Source of the DNA: Chaetoderma sp. LZ-2023a
Lineage: Eukaryota > Mollusca > Caudofoveata > Chaetodermatida > Chaetodermatidae
Length of the DNA: 64,000 bases
Direction: 5' to 3'
Assembly: GCA_034401795.1 (NCBI GenBank)
Contig: CM067367.1
Location: 49,020,485-49,084,484, forward strand
The notes beneath the pieces are model-generated. The model saw only the letters and a program-made list of their open reading frames with translations. It searched no databases and was not told the origin of the DNA. The position numbers were made by a program, and so were the translations under genes. The stretch's first letter is position 1; every line of letters begins with the position of its first letter. Below are positions 31,473 through 43,664 of this stretch, in pieces.

Positions 31473-33473
31473 AGAAATGCGTTCAAGAATACAATCTCCA
31501 GTCCAGAATCGCCACCATCTCCGCCTCTTCGTCAACTTGATTCGTCTGAGAGTGAAACATCAGAACTCAAAGATTCTGTAGGTTTAGTGAATAGGTCAGA
31601 TAATGTGGATGGTAATCCGAGCTTTACAGCAATAGAAGCACTTAAACCACTAACTGTACCGGGGAAATTCCTTGCAGTCGGTAAATTGTTTACGATTATT
31701 TGTGAAACGAATTGTTCAGAACCTGTAATACCCCGAGGAAAGAAAGAAAACGTGTTTGTAGTTGTGGGCAACAGTAACAACACTGATAAGAGACAAAAAG
31801 GTGATAAGCGTGACTTTGCGGATGATTGTGGTGTGTGGGATGGGGCAAAAGGTACAATGGCCAATTCTCACGTTGTTCTAGCCAACGGGCAATTGAAGCT
31901 AGTTGTGCTGAAAAATGGTGTTTATTGTACACAACACAGGGTTGACAGTAAAACAACATGGTTACCAATAGATCCTCAGCCAGCATCCTCAAGCATAATA
32001 AAGATGCATCGGTATTATACCAAGTTGAAAGGTGATAACAATTATAAGAAACGTGTAACCATTTTTGAACAGCTTCCAGATCAATATGACGACAAAAAGA
32101 ATTTCGCGATCGTTGAATACTGTGGCATAATAACATGCCATAGACTGCACGGTAATTCAAAGAAGGATGCCCCATACGAGCGTACCCGTCCTGCCATCTT
32201 AGAATGTGCAGGTAAGGAAGCAATCAGCAAACCACCCATGACAGTATATCACGAAATGGCCAAAAATGATTCAATTGACGCACCAAAAACATTTCGGCAA
32301 ATTAGGGACAAAAAATATCGCGAATCTAAAAAGAATGACAATTACGCGCATCGACAAAACCTTGCCGACGAAGTATTAGAAGTAATTGGCAAAGTTAATA
32401 CGCATCCATATGTACAACTAGTTATATGTACCAAAGGTAAACCTCCAAGTGTTATAATGTATTCAACTGAGCAGCTTCAAGACATGAAAAGAAATGTTAT
32501 AGGTAACAATGCTAGCGTAATTGATATAGACAGGACATTTAATTTGGGAACCTGTTTCGTTACCACGACTGTTTACAAAAGTAAGACAGTTGTTTCAAGA
32601 GAGTCAGGACAGTCACCTATTATGTTAGGTCCAATCTTTCTTCACTGGGATAGCATTTATGAATCATATCATTTATTTCTTTCACATGTTAAGGCTGTTC
32701 TCGGTACTGATCTTGATTTGCTGGGCCTTCGACTAGGAAGTGATGAAGAAAAATCACTTACCAAAACCATACACAGCTGCTTTCCAAATGCTAAGCATTT
32801 TTTATGCACTAAACACTTGAAAGATAATGTTAAACGTTATCTAATGGACAAGGTTGGTTGCTCTACCAAAGATAGGCATGCCATCACTGAGTTATTATTT
32901 GGACAGCATGGTGTTGCCAAGAGCAATGATTCGTGCATCTTTGATGAGCGCATTCATAATATAGCTACATATTTTGACAAATATCCTGCATTTGAAAGTT
33001 ATTTCAAGAAGCGACTCAGAGGCCTTATATGGGACAATGTGTGTGTACCAATGCAGGCTGGCACTGATGGTAACGATCTGTGGACCAATAATAATTCTCA
33101 GTCCCTAAACAACATCCTGAAATTAGCGACAGGGTGGAAACCACAGAAACTACCTGTATTAGTAGACAAAATTGCAGACATTATACAGCTACATATGAAT
33201 GATCTAAGACGAGCTTTGCATGGCACAGGCAATTATATGCTGACAGCAGCATATAAGCGATTTCTTGTACCAAGTGCTGTATGGTCATCCAAAACTAAGG
33301 AAGAAAAAGATAAACACTTCCTTAAGTTCCTAAGTGGAAAAACAGTTACAAGTAATTATATTAAAGCAACTAATGTTGAATTTGAAATTCCTGCAGTCTC
33401 ACCAAGGGCTGCTAGGAAACCGGGCCAGGTTAGACGTCTAAGGGCTGAAAAAGCCAGACCACGTAAGGTATAA
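31473..33473 (+). CDS. MULE-type transposase, main exon
   Basis: Open from the acceptor CCCCCCAG|AGAAATGCG to TAA at 33471-33473 (666 codons), in phase with the upstream exons. After a Ser-rich linker comes a DNA-binding-like region (about residues 100-250), then the DDE core. IDIDRTFNLG provides the first Asp, LGSDEEKSL the second, with the C-x2-H signature CTKH between them and the helical region. NNNSQSLNNILK follows. I expect a Glu near or within the last segment in active relatives, but could not fix its position. The block FNLGTCFVTTTVYK ... LGPIFLHWD is typical of this metazoan MULE family. No stop or frameshift is visible in this exon. Role: cut-and-paste transposition. Confidence 0.75.
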   Translation, partial: RNAFKNTISSPESPPSPPLRQLDSSESETSELKDSVGLVNRSDNVDGNPSFTAIEALKPLTVPGKFLAVGKLFTIICETNCSEPVIPRGKKENVFVVVGNSNNTDKRQKGDKRDFADDCGVWDGAKGTMANSHVVLANGQLKLVVLKNGVYCTQHRVDSKTTWLPIDPQPASSSIIKMHRYYTKLKGDNNYKKRVTIFEQLPDQYDDKKNFAIVEYCGIITCHRLHGNSKKDAPYERTRPAILECAGKEAISKPPMTVYHEMAKNDSIDAPKTFRQIRDKKYRESKKNDNYAHRQNLADEVLEVIGKVNTHPYVQLVICTKGKPPSVIMYSTEQLQDMKRNVIGNNASVIDIDRTFNLGTCFVTTTVYKSKTVVSRESGQSPIMLGPIFLHWDSIYESYHLFLSHVKAVLGTDLDLLGLRLGSDEEKSLTKTIHSCFPNAKHFLCTKHLKDNVKRYLMDKVGCSTKDRHAITELLFGQHGVAKSNDSCIFDERIHNIATYFDKYPAFESYFKKRLRGLIWDNVCVPMQAGTDGNDLWTNNNSQSLNNILKLATGWKPQKLPVLVDKIADIIQLHMNDLRRALHGTGNYMLTAAYKRFLVPSAVWSSKTKEEKDKHFLKFLSGKTVTSNYIKATNVEFEIPAVSPRAARKPGQVRRLRAEKARPRKV

Positions 33474-34050
33474 CTGAAATTTGTTCAAGATTATCGAGCC
33501 AGTCACTCCGGTTGTATATTTTCAAAAAATAGTCTTGTCTTGGCCTGTTTATAATTCTTGTGTCGCCTTAAACTGTAATGGTCAAGACGGCAAGAAACTC
33601 CCACTACAATGGTCTTAAGAATGTCCCGAATGTAACCGAACCAGCCATTCCAGTGGTAAATTTTCAAAAATACTATTCTCTTGGCCTGCAAATGGTTGCT
33701 GGCTAATAAAAAACTCGAACTTTCGTAACAATTTCCCCTTTGGTCGTCAACCTGGTCAAACACGTGCTCTGTGGTTGTCTTGAGGCCAGAAAACGATTTT
33801 GTAATATTCAGTGGTGAATTTACAAAAAAACAGTATTTCCTTGGCCTGCAAACAATATGATTTTATTGAAAAATCTTGGCAATTAACTGGTTAATTGATA
33901 TGAGCTGCAACCTGGGCGCTTTGAGGCGCTGTTGACATAAGGGTTACATTTCTCAAGACCATGACAGAAGCCGTTTTGAATGAGTATTGAGTATTAATTT
34001 ATAGTTAAAACTGCTTGCATGTGTATGTACGTGCGTGGTCTCTACCTCTC
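33474..34050. other. Non-coding 3' region of the MULE insertion
   Basis: Three diverged copies of the CCAGTGGTAAATTTTCAAAA motif lie here (about 33493, 33640, 33810), each followed by CTTGGCCTG. No gene is seen. Confidence 0.5.
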
Positions 34051-34340
34051 CGGCTTCATCTCCCTCACCCCACCCACCCCCCCCCCACCCCACCCCACCC
34101 CCCCCCCCAACCCCACCCCCGACCCTCCCTCTCCCTCTCTCTCACTAAAGAGTATTATAATATAATTGTGCTAAACTCATGCTATAATACACTTTATATT
34201 CACTATTTTGTGGCTTCATCTCCCTCCCTCACCCCCCCCCCCACCGCCCGACCCTCCCTCTCCCTCTCTCACACTTAAGAGTATTATAATATAATTGTGC
34301 TAAACTCATGCTATAATACACTTTATATTCACTATTTTGC
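34051..34340. repeat. 160-bp tandem duplication, C-rich
   Basis: GGCTTCATCTCCCTC plus C-runs plus AGAGTATTATAATATAATTG through TTCACTATTTTG occurs twice, starting at 34051 and 34211, the second copy shorter in its C-run. Confidence 0.85.
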
Positions 34341-34777
34341 TCTAGATGTACTACTTGTCATTGTGCTATAAATTACCACTTAATTTGTATTTTGCACTCA
34401 TGGTTTTATTGATTTGTTATTCATTAAAATATGAATATCCATTAAAATTCTTCCTTGTTTATTTATATCCACGCATGTATCATCATAGTTATGCTGAGAC
34501 GTCATAGACAGACAGTAATGTAGCAATAATGCACATACGCACGCACGCATTATGCATACACACACGCACATATTGACATAGTTTCCCAACTATAACAAGA
34601 GCATTCAGAGACCGCAAACACATGCAATGACAACTGTAGGCTACCGGTATATGTATCATGTCCCTGAAAAAGACTAGCGATCTGCATTCTAGAGTCCACA
34701 TTTTCCCACATGTTCACTTTCTCTGAACGATCTACAAAAGTCTGGTGACAGATCTAAAGAAAGTGTATTCATAAAAT
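34341..34777. other. Non-coding sequence near the right edge of the MULE insertion
   Basis: AT-rich with ACGCACGCA-like simple sequence at about 34538-34570; no gene or recognisable element. Confidence 0.4.
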
Positions 34778-34852
34778 GAGTCGTTATGGGTCGTGAAGTC
34801 GTTATGGGTCCATTATGGGTCGTTATGGGTTGTTATGGGTCGTTATGAGTGA
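34778..34852. repeat. GTCGTTATGG minisatellite
   Basis: Six or so imperfect copies of GTCGTTATGG at the right edge of the insertion, directly before LINE ORF1 resumes. Confidence 0.85.
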
Positions 34853-34862
34853 TTCGTTGGAC

Positions 34863-35746
34863 CCCTCATGTATGATGATTATTAATGACTCTGTTGTTGT
34901 ATCATTTATGGACATGCCAGCTTATTTAGAAGATGACATTATTATTAAGAAATTAACAGATCTGGGAGTAGAAATAAAATCTGACTTGATCCGTAGAGTG
35001 TACCGTGGTACTAATATAGCAGATGGGACTCAAAATGAGATTGATACCTGTAATGAAGATGGTGACCGTGACGTCGATATGGAGATTGGAGCAGCTGGAG
35101 CGATGATTGATGTGACTGATGTAATTGATGTGATGGTTCATGAGGGGGATGAGTGCGTGTTAAGTGAGAATGCTAGTAATGACATGTTTGATAAAATCTC
35201 AAGCAGTGCAGGTGATGAGTACACGTCAAATGAAGATGTTATTGACAATGCTGCCATTAATAAAGACAGAAAGAAGAAGAGAAAACGAAAGAAACACACA
35301 ATTGTAAAGCCTGCAAAGCGTCTAGTTGAGGAGCTTAACAAAGGTGAGCAATGTTCACAAACTATAGAAGTTTGTCAATCAAATAACAATGAACCTGTGA
35401 GTGAACTGATTGGTAAGCAGGTGAGCGATATTGATATTACTACCGCGGCGGCGGTACGCTTGTGAACACTAATTATGTTGTCGCCGTGGCTCAAGTGGTA
35501 ACTGCGCGAATTGTGGATCCACAGGTCGAAGGTTCGCTTCCCAATCCGGGTGAAAATAAAACTAATGTTTCGGGCCAGATTTGTAAGTCTACGTCGGAAA
35601 ATAAATTAGATGTGGATGATATGTTTTCAGAAGATATCACCCGGTGCCTAAAACATCAGTTCAGTTCCACCAAGTGACATAGTTTTTAGGCAAATTGTTG
35701 CCCCATTTAATAAGGGCAAAGGTCGTGGAAAACCTCTGCACACATA
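34863..35746 (+). pseudogene. LINE C ORF1, C-terminal part lacking zinc knuckles
   Basis: Resumes with MMIINDSVVVSFMDMPAY. After GTNIADGT it jumps directly to an acidic QNEIDTCNEDG segment, skipping the whole CCHC region that LINE A and E have at this point, without losing frame. A lysine-rich block RKKRKRKKHTI is shared with LINE E. A stop at 35463-35465 and two frame changes follow before the conserved KGKGRGKPL C-terminus. Confidence 0.75.
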
Positions 35747-35755
35747 GGCTTAATC

Positions 35756-38700
35756 ATGGATATCACATTTGTTATATTTTCCTTTTTATTAATCATGTTA
35801 AAGATACCATCTTTAAACACTAATGGTTTGAGAAATTGTGACAAATGTGATACAATATTTGGCTTTTTACAGGTTTGGAATTATGATGTTATTTTACTGC
35901 AAGAAACATTTTGGGATGATAATTTGGCTTTGTATTTTACTGGGAAATGGGATGGTGACATTTATTTTAGTAATTTTGATAATAATAGAAGGGGAGTTGC
36001 AATACTTGTTAAAAATGATATCAAGCACAAATTTAAATTTGTTACTAAAGATACTGAGGGAAGGTTTGTTCATATTAATTATGAAACTGGTGATGAAATT
36101 GTAAATATCTTTAACATTTATTCACCCAATGAAAGAAGAGAAAGAAGCCAATTTTTTAATTTTGTTAATAATAAAATTGCTGAATTCGAAAATATAATTC
36201 TGGGTGGTGATTTTAACTTGGCTTTGACAGCTTTAGATAGAAGACCAAAAGCTAACTTTGTACGGGACTGTTCACATGACATGCTCTATGAGCTTGTGAC
36301 TAAACATCAGTTAGCTGATGTTTGGCGTGACAGATATCCATTGAGAACTGTCTTTTCAAGAAGTGCTATTGTCCTAGGTGAATGTTCCCAAAGCCGCCTA
36401 GACTATTTTTTAATCAGCAAACAATTATCTGCTAATGTAATTTATACTGGCTATAAATACACAACTCTGAGTGACCACGCTTGGGTAGAACTATCAATAG
36501 ATTTTAATAAAGCTGAGCGTGGACCAGGGTTGTGGATTTTCAATGGCACTTTGCTCACTGATCAACTTTATAAAGACGCTATTGTTGATTTAATTGAACA
36601 GAAGAAAAACTGCCCATTGTATATAGAAGATTTTTTTACATGGTATGACAATCTAAAATTTTATATTAAGCAAATGTCACAAAACTTTGCAAGGAAACAG
36701 ACAAACATAAAAAAATGCAAGATTTACAAATTTTGCTTGAAAGAGAATTTGGCAGGAAAAAGGTTAATGTTGAAAAAATTACAGATTTGGAAAATGAATT
36801 ACATGCCTTGGAAACTGTGATTTGCAATGGCGCTATCCTCAGATCCAAATCCCAATGGGCTTTGGAAGGGGAGAGAAGCACTAAATTCTTTTTAACCCTT
36901 GAAAGGCAGCGCCAAGAAAATAATGTCATTAAGTGTTTATTTGATAAGGGTAATAACACTGTAACGGATCCGTATCTTATAATGCAAAGAATACACGAAT
37001 TTTACTCTGATTTGTATAAATACTCAGACATAAATCATGATGCCCTGAACAATATATTAAATAACATCAGTAAGGTGTCGGAGAATGAAAAGAAAATGTG
37101 TGATGATAGTATTAAAACAGATGAAATTAAGACAGCAGTTTTTGCTATGAAAACTGGTAAAAGTCCAGGAAAAGATGGTCTTACTGCTGAATTTTATCGG
37201 ACATTTTATGATATATTTCAACCATTATTTGTTAGACTTTTTAACCAAATAGAGCAAAATAATATCATGCCTAGAAGCATGCGACGCGGTGTTATTTCAC
37301 TTGTTTATAAAAACAAAGGGGATAAAAGGGACATTGCAAATTTCCGTCCAATTAGCCTATTAAATGTTGATTACAAAATTTTGGCCAAAATTATGGCAAA
37401 CAGGTTAAAGCATGTCCTTCCTTTTATTATTAATCCTAATCAGACATGTTGTGTTCCAGGGAGGGATATTTCTGATAATGTTTTTAATATTCGGGTTGTA
37501 ATTGATTATGTCGAGTACACACAGTCGCAAGGGTTTTTAATTAAATTTGATCAAAGAAAAGCTTTTGACTTGGTGTCCCACAAGTATCTTTTTGAAACTT
37601 TAAGGAGATTTGGCTTTGGGGATAAATTTGTCAATTGGATTTCTATACTTTATACTGATATTTCTAGCTGTGTGAAATCCAATGGGCATTTAACTTCTTA
37701 TTTTCCTGTTCAAAGATCTGTTCGACAGGGATGTCCAGTTTCTGCCATGTTGTATGTCATTTGTGTCGAACCATTGGCACGTTTATTTCTAACAGATTCT
37801 TCTATTCAGCCTATATTGATCAGTAATGTAAACAGTTCATTAATTTATCAACATGCTGATGATACCACTATTACAATTAGAAATGAGTCATCTGTGTTTA
37901 ATTCATTAGAATTATTTGATGTATATAGCAAAGCATCAGGTGGTGAAATTAATTATAACAAGACTCAAATCATGGCATTAGGTACATCTGTGGTATCACA
38001 GCAGATTGCAAGAAAATTAACAGTCCAAGATGACCATATAGAAATATTAGGTGTGTGCGTTGGAAAAAATAAATTAACATGTGAACAGAAAAATTGGGAT
38101 AATAAGTGTCTTGGCATTCGAAGAATTTAAAATTTTTGGAAAATGAGAAACATTAACATACAGGGGAGAGCAATTGTCATTCAATCCTTATTACTGTCCA
38201 AATTATGGTACATGTTAAATGTACAGCCAATCCCTGATAAAGTTTTAACCTCCATCCAAGAAGCCTGCATTGCATTCCTATGGAAAGGCTCACATTTGGT
38301 TAAATATAATACGATCATTGGTCGTAAATTAGAAGGGGGCCTAAATATTCCTGACATAAAGTTAAAAATGAAGGCATTCAGAATGAAAATGTTAAATCGC
38401 TTTTTTAATAATGAGCGTCAAATGACATGGATGTATGTTTTTAAATTCTTCTTGAATGAATATAAAGGACTAAACATTGGAACATCAGTACTGTTTATGA
38501 AACTCACAGCCCATGATGTTTCATTTATGCCACCTGTACATAGGCAAATGATTATGGCCTGGTATGCAATTAGAAATTGCTCTGATGTTATTGTTTCAGC
38601 TTGGGATATGATTGTGAACCAACCTTTATTTCATAACCATAAGATTACTTTAGCTGATCACCCCTTAAGATGCGTTGAATATGAGCAAGCAGGTGTCGTA

Positions 38701-39606
38701 TTGATAAAGGATATTTTGTATGAATTTGTGCCTGGATTTTTACCTGCTATCGCTGTTTCTGAATTAGTTCAGGATAAAATTGATGTGGATATAATTAAAA
38801 TTGAAAAAATGTATAATATTTTGTTGCAAGCCATTCCACATGAGTGGATATGTGTAATTGAGCATGGCAAACCTGAGCATGAAGACACTTCTTTCTGTAT
38901 TAAAACTGATAACCTTACAATTGCATTTGGAGGTTTAAAATCAAAAATATTTTATGATTTGTTCCGGCAAAGTCAATTTGAAATACCAACATCTGCTGCA
39001 TTCTGGGACAATTATTTTACAGAAATTGAACAAATTAATATGTGGCCCTTAGTCTATTTACCACTGAAGCCGCCGGAGTTAATCGATCTTGATTTTAGAA
39101 TTACTCACAATTGTATTTTTACCATGGTGAAACTACTACGGATTGGAAAAACAGATAACAATGTCTGTCCTGTGTGCAAGTCCCAACCAGAGACAATGTT
39201 CCACCTGTTTTTAGACTGTAGTGAACTGTCTGAATTGACATCAGTTTTAATGGATATGCTTGAAACTTTATTTCAAAATTTATCACAACAGCAATTGAAT
39301 GAAATTAACCTTAATCTAGCAAGATTGGTCGGTGTTGACAAATCTTTTAAAAGTGTGAATATCCTCTTTGTTAATCTACTTCTTAGCATTTATCGGTATT
39401 GTGTTTATATACGCAGACAAATTGCTATGAAATACGACAAGATCATACCCATGTTGGCATATTTTAAGAAGAAATGTAGAGTAATTATACTCCAAATTTA
39501 TACTTACAATAGGGAACATGAACGAGAGGATAAAAACATGAAACTGCTAATGAATAATACATTATTGAAAGTAGGGAATGATAATACATTACATATTACA
39601 TTTTAA
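35756..39606 (+). pseudogene. LINE C ORF2: endonuclease-reverse transcriptase, one frameshift and one stop
   Basis: Starts at ATGGATATCAC with a hydrophobic leader before LNTNGLRN. Endonuclease motifs: LQETFWD, GGDFNLA, SRLDYFLIS, LSDHAW. RT motifs: KFDQRKAFD, QGCPVSAMLY, QHADDTTI. C-terminal finger CPVCKSQPETMFHLFLDC. Only two lesions are seen: a shift in an A7 run near 36708-36715 and a TAA at 38128-38130 where LINE A and E have Leu. It is the best-preserved ORF2 of the window in number of lesions. Confidence 0.88.
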
Positions 39607-40996
39607 TATCTAATCAATTTGTTACTCATTGCTGTTTTAACCTCATATATGGTTTTATTTTATTTCATCTGTGATTAATTTTGCGTATGTTAACAGCAAT
39701 CAGTTGTGTGTGAATTATAATGGCGAGTTACTCAAGGGAGGTAACCCTTTAACTACCCTTTAAATCTGTTTGTGCTCACCTAGTCATACAATTCTATGTT
39801 AGCTAAGGCTATATTAAATTTAAAATTGTGATACACACTCTTTTAGGAGCTAATTTTAATCTTTTAAAAATGCTCTAGTGTTGTACAGTCTCGTAGAGTT
39901 TGCATAATTATTTTAAAACATAGTGTTTTAAGTATTCACACTGTATTTATTATTATTAATAAAGTTAGGGCAATGATGATTGAAAGCTTTATTAAAATAA
40001 TTGTAAAATATCATTGGGCACATCAGAGTCACTGACCAATCCAAATTACAAAGATGTACAGAAGCATGCATGATTGGATCTTGTCTGATTAATTAAATGC
40101 TTAAGGTATGATTGACTGGTTAACTGCATTAACACCTGCTTAGAAGAATGACTGAAATTGCTTGTTTGTCTTGATGTTTGTTCAGTCCGGGCGATCGGTA
40201 GGCTGGGATTCTGGTTTCAATATTCGGGATTATTTATTTCCATATTTAGTTTGGAGTCTTGGATCTTGAGTCTTGAACGGCCGATCGCTTGGATCTTTTG
40301 GATCGCGCAGTTCATCGGTCGGTTAAGTAAGCAATTGAGTGACTGGTGTGTTTGATAACTTGACCGTTTCAGTATTCGCTTGCTTATTTACTTACTAGAT
40401 TGATTGATTTATTGATTTATTGAGTAATTAAGTGATTGAGTAATTGAGTGATTGAGTAATTGAGTGGATGATTGATTGATTGATTGATAGATTGATTGAT
40501 TGATTGATTGATTCATTGATTCAGTGAATCTATGGTGTGTGGCTGGGTGTGACGTTTGTGGCAAGGGGTGGGCGATGGTAGATGGAAGCGGGTGGTTTGG
40601 TGTGTGTAGATTGGAAATTGATTAACTGATTGAATGTTTGAGTGACAGATGGGTGGATGGATGGGTCAGTGGGAGGTTGGGTGGGTCACTTGTTTGATTG
40701 ATTGAATTTTGGGCTGCTTGATTATTTGGTTGCTAGATTAATTGGATGCTTGAGTGATCTAACTGACAGGTTAATTTGCTGTCCTAGGAAACTTCTCCTT
40801 CTTTCGGTTTCGTGGAGAAGCTTCCATTTTTGGACAATATTCTGATTCTCGTCATGTTAGACAGGCTGACCTCTCCTCTGTTTTCGATTTCGTCAGAGGA
40901 GAGGAGGGATGCCTGAACGTAGATGTGCATACTCTGAAATGTGTTTTAATAATGATTGGTAATTACATTCGAAATAGCTTTCATACTGAGCCAAGG
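39607..40996 (+). other. LINE C 3' UTR
   Basis: Contains TGATTGAT-rich simple sequence (40400-40515), a G-rich stretch (40556-40690) and two stem-loops near the end: 40787-40825 (GGAAACTTCTCC facing GGAGAAGCTTCC) and 40870-40904 (CCTCTCCTCTG facing CAGAGGAGAGG). It ends TGAGCCAAGG-A(n), as in LINE A. Confidence 0.75.
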
Positions 40997-41011
40997 AAAA
41001 AAAAAAAAAAA

Positions 41012-41057
41012 TGGTCTCGTAAACCAGGGGTCGTGATTTCGATCCTCACTGGGGGCT
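41012..41057 (+). pseudogene. 3' part of tRNA-Thr(CGT) flanking LINE C poly-A
   Basis: TGGTCTCGTAAACCAGGGG directly follows the poly-A; the T arm has GTGATTTCGATCCTCAC. Together with 26689-26721 it completes one tRNA. Confidence 0.85.
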
Positions 41058-41126
41058 CGCTGGGTGGTAAACTATACAATTAAAGAAGTGATAAAGTTAG
41101 TAAATGCAATAAAATCTAAGAAGTCA

Positions 41127-41198
41127 GTTAACAACGGGAATTGAACCCTCGTAGTTTAGGCTACGAGCCGTGTACTCTACCGATTGTGCTATGGGGGT
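41127..41198 (-). pseudogene. Type B tRNA-like module (antisense)
   Basis: Plus strand CTCGTAGTTTAGGCTACGAG is a perfect 7-bp stem with a 6-base loop, overlapping the anticodon region. Confidence 0.6.
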
Positions 41199-41408
41199 AA
41201 AACGAGTTACAAAAAGTCTAAATAATGTTCCTATATAATATAGTGTCTTATGGTACATTATAGTGCATCATTACCAGTCTTGTATTTTCAGTTTTACTAT
41301 GAAACAAAAGGTCACCCAATTCTGAGACAAAATACAATGGAAAATAAATTCAATATATGCTATAACATACCATTTGTTCCATTTTTCATATTCTAAACGA
41401 TTTCTTCT

Positions 41409-41572
41409 GGCTCCATAGCCCAGTGGTTACAGCACTCCCAGCAGGCACATGCCATTGTTTAAACCTTGAATCCACGTTGAAATTACATTATTTCAATGTT
41501 GAAACAATGTCATGTTCCTGCTGAGCCGGTCTCGTAAACCAGGGGTCGTAAGTTCGATCCTCCCTGGGGGCC
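41409..41572 (+). pseudogene. tRNA-Thr split by MITE
   Basis: MITE at 41437-41525. The D arm reads GCCCAGTGGTTACAGC, losing a D-stem pair. Confidence 0.8.
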
Positions 41573-41757
41573 CGCTGTGTAGTAAACTATACATATATAA
41601 AAGTGTGTATGTGCTAAAGTTAGTAAATGCAATAAAATCTAAGAAATCAGTCTGCTTCGAAATATAAGAAAAGCAAATAACTTTGAATAGATGCGAGTTA
41701 AAATGTCAATTAATGTGCTGTCTGTCATGTCTATGTGATTTCTTTGTTGTGTCAATC

Positions 41758-41857
41758 ATGGATGTGTGTTGGTCACATATTTTCATGTTTCAGGTCATTG
41801 CTTCGGTTGCAATGAAGACCTGAATCTTGAAAATATGTGACCAACACACATCCCTGA
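41758..41857. repeat. ~100-bp hairpin module
   Basis: Same hairpin; the right arm has CTTGAAAATATG instead of CATGAAAATATG. Confidence 0.85.
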
Positions 41858-42072
41858 GCTGTAGAGGTAAAAACCTTTTTCCAGAATATGAAAAATGGAT
41901 CAAATGGTATGTTATAGCATATATGGAAGTAATTTTTTACTGTATTTTGCCTCGGAATTAGGTAAGATTTTGATTCATATTACAACTGAAAACGTGTGTT
42001 GCATCCGCATGCTCAGTTCATATAGAATTCTACATGTACAAAACTATGCATAGCTTTCTACAGTCAGATGCA

Positions 42073-42283
42073 ACTGAGCCTTAGAACGCAATATAGCTCC
42101 CCTGCATACATTTTCCTCGATGGTCTTTAAATCATACTCTAATTGGGCAATATATTCTGCATTGACATAATTTTTACTTAGCTCTTTTTCAAGCTGAAAT
42201 TGTACCTTTGTCATCTTTTCACGTTTTTGATAACTTTTCTGTCGACAATATCTCTGTGAGTAGGACTTTATTGCATATTTTAA
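42073..42283 (-). mobile_element. Inverted 210-bp fragment of LINE A ORF2
   Basis: The reverse complement matches about 7055-7265 (linker between endonuclease and RT), apparently base for base. It lies between two repeat positions normally not adjacent (GATGCAAC on the left, ATAGGCCAAAAAG on the right), with no poly-A. It therefore looks like DNA repair filler or a rearrangement, not a retrotransposition product. Confidence 0.85.
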
Positions 42284-42510
42284 TAGGCCAAAAAGTCAGT
42301 CTGCATCGAAATATAGTGACATTCTGTAAAATCGAGTACGTTTGAATAGATGTGTTAGAATTTCAATTAATGTGCTGTCTGTCACGTCTATGTGATTTCT
42401 TTACTGTGTCAATCAGGGATGTGTGTTGGACACATTAACATAATTCAGGTCTTCATTACAACCGAAATTAAACTATCAAAAATTTCTCCAGTATCACTCA
42501 TTTATTTCAT

Positions 42511-42583
42511 GCCTCCATAGCTCAGTGGTTAGAGCACTGGTCTTGTAAACCAGGGGTTGGGAGTTCTATGCTCCCTGGGAGCT
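42511..42583 (+). pseudogene. tRNA-Thr(TGT), mutated B box
   Basis: Loop CTTGTAA and anticodon stem intact, but the T loop reads TTCTATG, which should weaken Pol III recognition. Confidence 0.7.
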
Positions 42584-42933
42584 GCTGCAATAAAAAGTTC
42601 GTGTAATCAAGAATATACATGTCGCCTGGCACAGACTAAATGCCTGTAGTGAAAGAAATGTATGTTAAGATCTCAGATAGGTATAAATGTATCCATATCC
42701 TAAAAAATCCAAAGGTTAATTAGCAAAGCTGTGATAAATTATATGTGTGCTTCAATCTCAAAATTGATAATTGTATTATAATCGGTTGCTATTTGTTGAT
42801 CCAGGGCCTGTCAATAACTAAGATGTTTTACATGAATAAATGAAAATACAAGACTGGTAATGATGCACTATAATGTACAATCAGCTAATAGTAATACATA
42901 GTTCCATTATTTAGTTATTTCAAAAGTCCTTTT

Positions 42934-43005
42934 TCCCCCATAGCACAATCGGTAGAGTACTCGGCTCGTAATCTAAACTGCGACGGTTCGAATCCCATTG
43001 TGGCA
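42934..43005 (+). pseudogene. Type B tRNA-like module
   Basis: Loop CTCGTAA, B box GGTTCGAATCC, ends CCCATTGTGGCA. Confidence 0.6.
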
Positions 43006-43201
43006 TCTGACTGCAGAAAGCTATGCATACTTTTGTACATGTAGAATTCTATATGAACTGTGCATGCGGATGCAACACACGTATTCAGTTGTAACATGAA
43101 ACAAAATATTATTAAATCCGAAGGAAAATACAGAAAATTACCTCAATATATGCTATAACATACCATTTGATCCATTTTTCATAATCTGAATGAATTTTTA
43201 T

Positions 43202-43274
43202 GCCTCCATAGCTCAGTGGTTAGAGCACTGGTCTCGTAAACCAGGGGTCGTGATTTGGATCCTCACTGGGGGCT
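43202..43274 (+). pseudogene. tRNA-Thr(CGT), mutated B box
   Basis: Complete cloverleaf except the T loop, where TTCGATC has become TTGGATC. Confidence 0.7.
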
Positions 43275-43343
43275 CGCTGGGTGGTAAACTATACAATTAA
43301 AGAAGTGATAAAGTTAGTAAATGCAATAAAATCTAAGAAGTCA

Positions 43344-43415
43344 GTAAACAACGGGAATCGAACCCTCGTAGTTTAGGCTACGAGCCGAGTACTCTATCGA
43401 TTGTGCTATGGGGGT
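43344..43415 (-). pseudogene. Type B tRNA-like module (antisense)
   Basis: Carries the CTCGTAG/CTACGAG stem; TCTATCGATT near the A box differs from the usual TCTACCGATT. Confidence 0.6.
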
Positions 43416-43613
43416 AAAAGGAGTTACAAAACTCTAAATAATGTTCCTATATAGTATAGTGTCTTATGTGCATCATTACCAGTCTTGTATTTTCAGTTTT
43501 ACTATGAAACAAAAGGTCACCCAATTCCGAGACAAAATACAGTGGAAAATAAATTCAATATATGCTATAACACACCATTTGTTCCATTTTTCATATTCTA
43601 TACGATTTCTTCT

Positions 43614-43664
43614 GGCTCCATAGCTCAGTGGTTAGGGCACTCCCAGCAGGCACATGCCATTGGT
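43614..43664 (+). pseudogene. Truncated MITE-split tRNA-Thr
   Basis: Stops 27 bp into the MITE (CACATGCCATTGGTTAAC) and joins a type B antisense module, marking a recombination between repeat modules. Confidence 0.75.

Noticed and set aside
31343-31540. Tyr-rich and Asn-rich frames on the two strands
   Set aside because: Pure translation of the (ATT)n microsatellite.
31696-32223. 175-aa minus-strand frame
   Set aside because: Antisense shadow of the MULE transposase exon.
40158-40355. 65-aa frame after LINE C ORF2
   Set aside because: Simple-sequence-rich 3' UTR; no similarity to the other LINE copies' UTRs at protein level.
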